NCBI GenBank assembly: GCA_002706335.1 | Contig: PAKZ01000005.1 | Coordinates: forward strand, 1-64,000 | Length of the DNA: 64,000 bases | Source of the DNA: Ahrensia sp. | GTDB lineage: Bacteria > Pseudomonadota > Alphaproteobacteria > Rhizobiales > Rhizobiaceae | Reading direction: 5' to 3' | Shown here: in pieces, positions 58,820 through 64,000 of the stretch | Layout of the letters: the number at the start of each line of letters is the position of its first letter | Numbering within the stretch: the first letter of the stretch is position 1 | Program-made: the position numbers and the translations under genes | Notes under the pieces: generated by a model | Databases searched by the model: none | What the model was told of the DNA's origin: nothing | The model's input: the letters and a program-made list of their open reading frames with translations, nothing else

Positions 58820-59749
58820 ATGATCAACCCGGAACTCGAATCCTTCCTGAAAGTCTGGAACGAAGCCTGGACCGTTCTGCCGGCCGGCGCGACGCCGAAG
58901 GAGCGGCGAATCCTGTTTGAATACATCGCCGATGACATGGCATTGCCCCGCCCGGAGGGCATTCGCACGTCGGCTCGTTTCGTTCCGAGCGGCGAGCGTC
59001 TCGTCACCGTGCGCGTCGACCGCCATGAAGATGGCGGCACTCAGCCCTGCCTCGTCTACATGCATGGCGGCGCATGGATGCAGGGCAGCCCGATGACGCA
59101 TGCCGACATCACCATGCGGATCGCTGCCGCGAACCGGCAGACCGTAATCAGCGTAGACTATGCGTTGGCGCCGGAAGACCCGTTCCCGCGGGCCGTGCAT
59201 GAATGCCGCGACACTGTGCTCTGGCTGCACGAACATGCCGATGACCTCGGCATCGATTCATCGCGGATCGCGATTGGCGGCGACAGCGCGGGCGGCAATC
59301 TCGCAGCAGCCGTCACGCTCATGTTGCGCGGCACGCCGCATGCGCCGATGGCCCAACTTCTGATCTATCCCGGCACGACCTTCGACATGGACATGCCTTC
59401 CTATACCGAAAACGCCGATGCGCCGCTTCTAAATGTCCGCGGCATGCCGGCGGTCAACGCAATGTATGTTCCGGACGAAAACGAACGCCGCAACCCGCTG
59501 GCCGCGCCGCTGCATGCGGAAAGCCATGCCGGACTTCCGCCGGCGCTGATCTGCGTGGCACAGTACGATCCGCTGCGCGATGACGGCTACGCCTATGCCG
59601 ACAAGCTGCGCGAGGCCGGCGTGCCGGTGGAGTTCGACGCGGGCGAGGGTCTGATCCACGGCTATCTGCGGGCGATGGAATATTGCGCGGCATCGCGCGA
59701 GCGCCTTGAAAAAATGTGCCGCTGGCTGGCGGAGCGCTACGATACCTGA
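58820..59749 (+). CDS. Alpha/beta hydrolase, hormone-sensitive-lipase family
   Basis: 309 residues. The HGGAW oxyanion motif starts at residue 82, the nucleophile is S156 in GDSAGG, the acid is in YDPLRDDG, and the His is in LIHGYL. The family splits carboxyl esters. It follows dctM by 15 bases in the same operon and is followed immediately by the DUF3237 gene. Possible role: releasing shikimate or quinate from an ester, such as chlorogenate-like compounds, but it lacks a signal peptide, so it would act in the cytoplasm. The assignment to a substrate is inference. Confidence 0.92.
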   Translation: MINPELESFLKVWNEAWTVLPAGATPKERRILFEYIADDMALPRPEGIRTSARFVPSGERLVTVRVDRHEDGGTQPCLVYMHGGAWMQGSPMTHADITMRIAAANRQTVISVDYALAPEDPFPRAVHECRDTVLWLHEHADDLGIDSSRIAIGGDSAGGNLAAAVTLMLRGTPHAPMAQLLIYPGTTFDMDMPSYTENADAPLLNVRGMPAVNAMYVPDENERRNPLAAPLHAESHAGLPPALICVAQYDPLRDDGYAYADKLREAGVPVEFDAGEGLIHGYLRAMEYCAASRERLEKMCRWLAERYDT

Positions 59750-59750
59750 C

Positions 59751-60233
59751 ATGGGATCGCCCGCGGCAGTCACCTCCACCGAGCCTGGCCTGGAATACGC
59801 CTTCCTGATCCGGGCACAAATCGGCGCGGCGCGGTCTGGCGGGCAATCGCCCAAGGGCGAGCGGCTGCATATCCCGATCACCGGAGGCACGGTCAACGGG
59901 CCGATGCTGACCGGGACCATCGCGCCGGGCGGGTCGGATTGGCCACTCGTCCGCCGCGACGGCACTTCGGAGATCAGCGCGCGATACACGATTATTGCAT
60001 CGGATGGCACGCCGATCGAGGTTCGCAATGAAGGTCTGCGCGTATCATCGCCGGAGATCCTTGCCCGGCTGCGCGCAGGCGAGCCAGTGGATCCTTCGGA
60101 ATTCTATTTTCGCTCGGTTCCGTCCTTCGAGGCGCCCGACGGTCCGCATGGCTGGCTGAACAACACAGTGTTCGTTGCCAGCGTATGCCGCGATGGCGAC
60201 GATGTCCTGATCTCTGTCTATCGCGTGACCTGA
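59751..60233 (+). CDS. DUF3237 domain-containing protein
   Basis: 160 residues from the ATG at 59751, one base after the hydrolase stop. A small beta-barrel domain is visible: YAFLIRAQIG, ERLHIPITGGTVNGPMLTGTIAPGGSDW, ARYTIIASDGTPIEVRNEGLR and FEAPDGPHGWLNNTVFVASVCRDGDDVLISVYRV. DUF3237 proteins are common near ring-degradation and steroid-type operons, but their reaction is unproven. It is the last gene of the rightward operon before the convergent aroQ. Confidence 0.85.
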   Translation: MGSPAAVTSTEPGLEYAFLIRAQIGAARSGGQSPKGERLHIPITGGTVNGPMLTGTIAPGGSDWPLVRRDGTSEISARYTIIASDGTPIEVRNEGLRVSSPEILARLRAGEPVDPSEFYFRSVPSFEAPDGPHGWLNNTVFVASVCRDGDDVLISVYRVT

Positions 60234-60244
60234 AGCGCGACCGA

Positions 60245-60691
60245 TCACTTGCCGTCAAGCGACAGCATGTCGACCATGGCGCCCACGGCCATGCGGTATC
60301 CGGAAGGGCCGAACCCCGCAACGACACCCGTGGCGACGCGCGACACCAGCGAATTGTGATAGATCGCCTCACGGCGGTGGATATTGGAGATGTGCAGTTC
60401 GATGATCGGGCCCGGAAACATCTTCAGCGCATCCAGGATCGCGATCGAGGTGAAGGTGAAGGCGGCCGGGTTGATGACGATCCCGCCGGCCGATGCATCA
60501 ATCGCCTCATGGACCCATTCGATGATTTCGTATTCGCGGTTCGACTGGCGAAACTCCACCGGTATGGAGCCGGCGGCCTTGCGGCACATGGCTTCGACCT
60601 CGGCAAGCGTCGTGCGGCCGTAGATTTCGGGTTCGCGTGTCCCAAGTCTGTTCAGGTTAGGTCCGTTCAGGACGTAAATGGAATTTGCCAT
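60245..60691 (-). CDS. aroQ: Type II 3-dehydroquinate dehydratase-like protein
   Basis: 148 residues, the usual size. NGPNLNRLGTREPEIYG keeps N12, R19 and the catalytic Tyr Y24; INPAAFTFTSIAI corresponds to the canonical NPGAYTHTS motif, but the His of THTS is Phe (F80), and the preceding GAY is AAF; ELHISNIHRRE keeps the active-site His (H100) and Arg. The NREYEIIEW segment also differs from the common NHEGEL. The fold and likely chemistry (dehydroquinate to dehydroshikimate) fit the cluster, but the altered motif suggests changed rate or specificity. It lies convergent to the TRAP-hydrolase operon and may be co-transcribed with nothing else; its start is 148 bases from the dctP stop at 60840. 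Confidence 0.9.
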   Translation of the reverse strand: MANSIYVLNGPNLNRLGTREPEIYGRTTLAEVEAMCRKAAGSIPVEFRQSNREYEIIEWVHEAIDASAGGIVINPAAFTFTSIAILDALKMFPGPIIELHISNIHRREAIYHNSLVSRVATGVVAGFGPSGYRMAVGAMVDMLSLDGK

Positions 60692-60793
60692 CGATCGCTA
60701 CCGGGGTTGGGATGTCGACGTCCAGCCTGGCTCGCGCGCATCGCAATGCGGTGGAGCGGAGGTACAGGTTGTAGATTGATCCAGGATTGAAGA

Positions 60794-60817
60794 ACGGGCA
60801 GGTCGAGGCCTGCCCGT
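60794..60817 (-). terminator. Stem-loop between dctP (3) and aroQ
   Basis: ACGGGCAGG / CCTGCCCGT with a 6-nt loop, 23 bases past the dctP stop. The U-run is weak, so some read-through into aroQ on the same strand is possible; that would join the two genes. Confidence 0.6.
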
Positions 60818-60839
60818 CTGTTCGCGGCGCCTTGGGAGG

Positions 60840-61829
60840 TTATTCCACCGCGTTGATGCGGTCGACAATTCCCTCCGGCCAATCCTTTGCGAGATCGGAA
60901 TTGAGGTATTTGTCCTGTGCGAACGCCCGGAAAGCCTCGACGTCCGGCTTGTAGAGTTTCAGGCCTTCGCCTTCGAAGAACGCCGCCAGTTCGGCCTCGC
61001 GGTTGAGATGCTGTTCCGTGCTCCAGGCGATCGCGTCATCCGCGGCCTTCTGGACTTTTTCCTGCTGCTCGGGCGACAGCTTGTTCCACGTGTCGAGCGA
61101 TATGGTCAGCAGGTCGAAGCCGATCAGATGCGAAGTCAGCACGATCTGCTTCATGACCTCGTAGAACTTCATGTTCTGGACGTTGGGGAGCGGATTGTCC
61201 TGACCGTCGATCGCGCCTGTCTGCAAGGCCGTATAGACCTCGGCATAGGCGACCGGCACGGGATTCGCGCCAAGCGCGGAACCAAGGAACTGCCAAGCTT
61301 CGCCGCCCGGCATCCGGAGTTTCACGCCGGACATGTCTTCGGGCGTCTTGATTTCCTTGTCCAAGTTGAGACCGACCTGTCGCGTGCCGAAAAATGTCGG
61401 CCCGAGGATCTTCACGCCGAGCTGGTCTTCGACCATCTGCGTCATTTCCTTGCCGACGTCGCTGGCGAAGAAGGCGCGCAGATGGTCGGCGTCGCGGAAC
61501 AGATAGGCCGAGGTTACGACCGAAAATGCGGGAACCTGGTTGGCGATATCCTGCGGAGCAATGTTGCTCATCTCGAGGTTGCCGCGCTGCAAGGCCACAA
61601 GTTCGGTGCCCTGCTTGAACAACGTTCCGCCGTAATAGCCGTTGAAGGCGAAATCGTCGCCGATTGCGTCGGCGAACTTCTTCATCATCTCCGCGCGGAT
61701 GTCCTGCGGAGAGAAAACCGCCGAGAAGTTGATTTCGATCTTGTCCTGGGCAGCCGCGAAAGTCGCGGACCCCGCCAGCGCGGCGGTCATGCCGGCGGCC
61801 ATCAGTGCACGTCTGGTGAATTTCATCAT
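60840..61829 (-). CDS. dctP: TRAP transporter substrate-binding protein (DctP type, 3)
   Basis: 329 residues from the ATG at 61829 behind GGGAGGAA (61826 is the next ATG). Signal peptide with a twin-Arg (MKFTRRALMAAGMTAALAG), cleaved near FAAAQ. GTRQVGLNLDKEIKTP, KLRMPGGEAWQFLG, AEVYTALQTGAIDGQDNP and MKFYEVMKQIVLTSH. It has no membrane partners next to it and probably shares the DctQM pair at 56995-58804. Divergent from the GntR gene at 62010. Confidence 0.94.
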   Translation of the reverse strand: MMKFTRRALMAAGMTAALAGSATFAAAQDKIEINFSAVFSPQDIRAEMMKKFADAIGDDFAFNGYYGGTLFKQGTELVALQRGNLEMSNIAPQDIANQVPAFSVVTSAYLFRDADHLRAFFASDVGKEMTQMVEDQLGVKILGPTFFGTRQVGLNLDKEIKTPEDMSGVKLRMPGGEAWQFLGSALGANPVPVAYAEVYTALQTGAIDGQDNPLPNVQNMKFYEVMKQIVLTSHLIGFDLLTISLDTWNKLSPEQQEKVQKAADDAIAWSTEQHLNREAELAAFFEGEGLKLYKPDVEAFRAFAQDKYLNSDLAKDWPEGIVDRINAVE

Positions 61830-61927
61830 GGCATTCCTCCCGGGCCATTTAAGTTCTGAAACAGCGGATCCTTCTGACCGGCGCCGTTCAATGAAACTGC
61901 CATTCGACAATTTCCGGATCAATAGGT

Positions 61928-61939
61928 ATTTTTAAAAAT
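61928..61939. promoter_or_regulatory. AT palindrome in the dctP/gntR divergent promoter
   Basis: ATTTTTAAAAAT, a perfect 12-bp palindrome in an AT-rich gap (61830-62009) between the leftward dctP and the rightward GntR gene. Possible regulator site or simple promoter element. Confidence 0.3.
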
Positions 61940-62009
61940 CTCATATAAAAAGGCAAACATCATCATTTCTCGAGCTTGCCTGATAAGCGCTTGGCGGTAG
62001 AATGGATGC

Positions 62010-62699
62010 ATGAACACGGCGAATCCCGAAAAAATGGATCTGAGCGGCGAGACGGCCGGCGAAATCGCCTACCGCCAGATACGCCGGGATATCGTCTTCG
62101 GAACGCTTGCCCCGGGAGCGCGCCTTCGCCTTGACAGGCTGAAGGATCCCTATCTGGTCAGCGTCAGTACCTTGCGGGAGATATTCAACCGTCTCGCCTC
62201 GGAGCGCTTTGTCGTCGCGGAGGACCAGAGGGGATTTCGTGTTTCGCCCGTTTCGCAAGGCAATTTCCGAGAGGTCGCCGGAATGCGCGAACTTCTGGAA
62301 GCACATGCGCTGCGTCAATCTTTCGAGCGCGGCGACATCGAATGGGAAAGCCAGGTGGTGGCCGCCCATTACAAGCTTGCAAAGATGGAAGCGTTTATCG
62401 AAGCGGGGGATTCCGAACATATCGAAGCATGGAAACGCTACGACCGCGAGTTCCACGCCGCGCTGATCGCCGCATGCGGTTCCAAAGCGTTGATGGAGAC
62501 GCATCGCGGCATTTTCGATCACTATCTGCGATACCAGATCGTCGCGGTGATCTATCGCGGAGAAGCCGCGTCGCAGGAGCATCGGCAATTGATGGAATGC
62601 GCACTGTCACGTGATGCGGAAACAGCCGCCGGTATCCTCGCCCGCCACATTCGCGCCTGCGTAGACCACACGCTCGACAACGGGTTGCTCTCGGCGTGA
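62010..62699 (+). CDS. GntR family transcriptional regulator, FCD type (1)
   Basis: 229 residues. Winged helix at about 15-85 (AYRQIRRDIVFGTLAPGARL, VSVSTLREIFNRLASERFV) and the FCD ligand domain at about 95-225, with MRELLEAHALRQSF, KRYDREFHAALIAACGS and the metal-binding His pattern RHIRACVDHTL. FCD regulators respond to organic acids. It is divergent from dctP (3) and probably regulates it, possibly with the paralogue that follows. Confidence 0.94.
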   Translation: MNTANPEKMDLSGETAGEIAYRQIRRDIVFGTLAPGARLRLDRLKDPYLVSVSTLREIFNRLASERFVVAEDQRGFRVSPVSQGNFREVAGMRELLEAHALRQSFERGDIEWESQVVAAHYKLAKMEAFIEAGDSEHIEAWKRYDREFHAALIAACGSKALMETHRGIFDHYLRYQIVAVIYRGEAASQEHRQLMECALSRDAETAAGILARHIRACVDHTLDNGLLSA

Positions 62700-62742
62700 G
62701 TGTCCAGCCGTCATCCTCCGTTCGTGTGCCGGGAGTCCTCCG

Positions 62743-63465
62743 ATGAAGAGAGAAGCGCTGCCGATCGAACGCCCCGCCGTCCCGACCATTGCGGAGGGTG
62801 CTTATTCGAGAATACGCAAGGATATCATTTTCGGCATTCTGCCTCCTGGGCGGCGCCTCAAGCTCGAGAAACTCAAGAAGGATTACGGCGCCAGCGTCAG
62901 CACGTTACGGGAAATCCTGAACCGGCTGTCATCGGAAATGCTGGTCGTGGCCGAGGGACAGCGCGGATTCGAGGTCGCGCCCGTCTCCCCGGAAAATCTG
63001 CGCGAAGTCGCCGATCTCAGACTGCTGCTGGAAGGCCATGCAATCGAGCAGTCATTCGCCGTTGGTGGCGTAGAGTGGGAGGGGCGGGTCGTGGCCGCCC
63101 ATCACAAGCTGGCCGGCCTGGAGCGTCTGATTAGTGAAGGCGACAACAGCAAGGTCGAGTTGTGGAAGCGATACGATTGGGAGTTTCACCAGTCGCTGAT
63201 TTCCGCGTGCGGTTCCAATGTGCTCATCGATACTCATGCGTCCATCTTCGACCAGTACCTGCGTTACCAGCTTATCGCGTTGTCGTTTCGCGGAGAGATT
63301 GCTGCAGCCGAGCATTTGGCTCTTAGAGATTGTGCCCTCGCGAAGGATGCCGCCAAGGCCCGGGAAGTCCTCGCGCGTCATATTCTTGGCGGTGTCGAGC
63401 ACGCGTTGGACGGGGGGCTGAAACTCCGGGACGGGTCTCCGGAGTCGATACTTCGCGAGAGCTGA
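62743..63465 (+). CDS. GntR family transcriptional regulator, FCD type (2)
   Basis: 240 residues, clearly a paralogue of the preceding protein: YSRIRKDIIFGILPPGRRL, VSTLREILNRLSSEML, LRLLLEGHAIEQSFAVG, KRYDWEFHQSLISACGS, YLRYQLIALSFRGEI and ARHILGGVEHALDGGL line up with it from end to end. It follows with a 43-base gap, so a tandem duplication is likely, followed by divergence in the ligand-binding domain. Likely controls an adjacent catabolic promoter, such as the one before 63833. Confidence 0.94.
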   Translation: MKREALPIERPAVPTIAEGAYSRIRKDIIFGILPPGRRLKLEKLKKDYGASVSTLREILNRLSSEMLVVAEGQRGFEVAPVSPENLREVADLRLLLEGHAIEQSFAVGGVEWEGRVVAAHHKLAGLERLISEGDNSKVELWKRYDWEFHQSLISACGSNVLIDTHASIFDQYLRYQLIALSFRGEIAAAEHLALRDCALAKDAAKAREVLARHILGGVEHALDGGLKLRDGSPESILRES

Positions 63466-63832
63466 ACGATGACTCCGGAAAATATGGGGTCATTGGCCGT
63501 TCCGTTGTCCGGTCGGGCGACCCCTTGAGGGCTGGCGCCGAAAACCGGCGACAAATGTCGATTCCGGATTTTTGTTGAGGAGCCAGCGGTACGCACCGTG
63601 TGCTGTGCATCGTGGGTCGCGAACGCCAGTACAAGGATATCATCGTGCATTGACATACAGTATGCCACATGATTTGTGGCTTCGGTCCAATAATTTGGCG
63701 CAAGCGAAACAGACGCGCGCGTAACGCAACATCTGATGTGCGGATTGGGGCTGCTACTGGAAACGGGTCGTGCAAGCGCCTCGGCTTCGCAGGTCCGCCA
63801 AGGCGCATTGATTGCAGTAGGGAGACGACAGG
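63466..63832. other. Intergenic region before the last gene
   Basis: 367 bases without a gene. It carries two adjacent dyads at 63652-63680 (next entry). No terminator was recognised after the second GntR gene. Confidence 0.5.
63652..63680. promoter_or_regulatory. Two overlapping dyads, candidate GntR operators
   Basis: GACATAC-a-GTATGCC (63652-63666, 6 of 7 pairs) and GCCACA-tgatt-TGTGGC (63664-63680, perfect). They lie between the tandem GntR genes and the last gene. FCD regulators often bind short dyads of this kind. Confidence 0.45.
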
Positions 63833-64000
63833 ATGAGCCTGCCAGGAAATGCATTTTTGGCCATGTGGCATGACATCGAGCCGGACGCCTGGACCGAGTA
63901 TATGGAATGGCACACTCGCGAACACATGCCTGAGCGCCTCTCAATTCCGGGCTTTCTCGTCGGCAAGCGGCTGATCAACCATACGGTGGAACGCTATCGC
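63833..64000 (+). CDS. Partial CDS, dimeric alpha-beta-barrel-like protein, runs off the window
   Basis: 56 codons are present with no stop; the gene continues beyond 64000. GGGAGACGACAGG precedes the ATG. The protein begins MSLPGNAFLAMWHDI, then WTEYMEWHTREHMPERLS, IPGFLVGKRLINH. The WHxxEHMPERxxIPGF pattern is that of small dimeric alpha-beta-barrel proteins of the DUF4286/EthD-like group seen in degradation clusters. Function unproven. It lies downstream of the GntR pair and its dyads, so it may be the first gene of another catabolic operon. Confidence 0.75.
   Translation, partial: MSLPGNAFLAMWHDIEPDAWTEYMEWHTREHMPERLSIPGFLVGKRLINHTVERYR

Noticed and set aside
1-64000. CRISPR arrays or insertion sequences
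   Set aside because: No set of evenly spaced direct repeats and no known transposase family was found; the REP-like units at 691-1740 are described separately.

Overview
The window is bacterial, GC-rich, and most likely from an alphaproteobacterium of the order Hyphomicrobiales (Rhizobiales). The evidence is a 1270-residue B12-dependent ribonucleotide reductase with an NrdR box pair, an Omp25/Omp31-type barrel protein, a chemoreceptor with a tethering pentapeptide (DWEEF), a rhizobial-type gpt, and many solute-binding proteins. Genus cannot be told from sequence alone.

Layout. (1) 1-3050 is a small variable patch: two tandem GIY-YIG nuclease genes flanked by REP-like palindromes that form 35-bp inverted termini, then a two-gene unit encoding a DUF5343-like protein and a Swt1-type HEPN protein with an intact Rx4H motif. 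(2) 3058-14441 is ordinary chromosome: nrdJ, a membrane/spermidine-synthase-like protein, a chemoreceptor plus a free periplasmic sensor, gpt, a CinA-type domain protein and an outer-membrane barrel, ending at a tRNA-Leu(UAA) gene (14557-14641). (3) From 14781 to the right edge everything is catabolic or transport, with seven regulators from six families (IclR, AraC, LysR, TetR, two FCD-GntR; the count of families is five plus GntR's pair, i.e. six regulator genes).

The catabolic part has three blocks. Block A (14.8-35.9 kb) has three KstD-like flavoprotein dehydrogenases, a Gfo/Idh/MocA dehydrogenase, two SDRs, an NAD-epimerase, a divergent AroE-like dehydrogenase, two NIPSNAP proteins, an acyl-CoA dehydrogenase, a family I CoA-transferase and a full branched-chain-type ABC importer. 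It looks like oxidation, perhaps aromatisation, of a hydroaromatic or alicyclic acid; this is inference. Block B (36.2-48.8 kb) has two tripartite tricarboxylate transporters plus an extra binding protein, a D-hydroxyacid dehydrogenase, an RraA-like aldolase, two COG3618-type amidohydrolases and an FMN alpha-hydroxyacid dehydrogenase, which fits lactone or hydroxy-dicarboxylate use. Block C (50.1-64 kb) is a quinate/shikimate-to-protocatechuate block: quiC (3-dehydroshikimate dehydratase with all four metal ligands), aroE, a divergent type II dehydroquinase, a lactonase-like protein and a TRAP transporter with three binding proteins for one membrane pair.

Genes within operons are often coupled by 1-11 bp overlaps. 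Binding-protein genes are repeatedly followed by an intercistronic stem-loop. Most operons are divergent from a regulator, and candidate operators are listed. No integrase, transposase of a known family, CRISPR array, rRNA or replication origin was seen.
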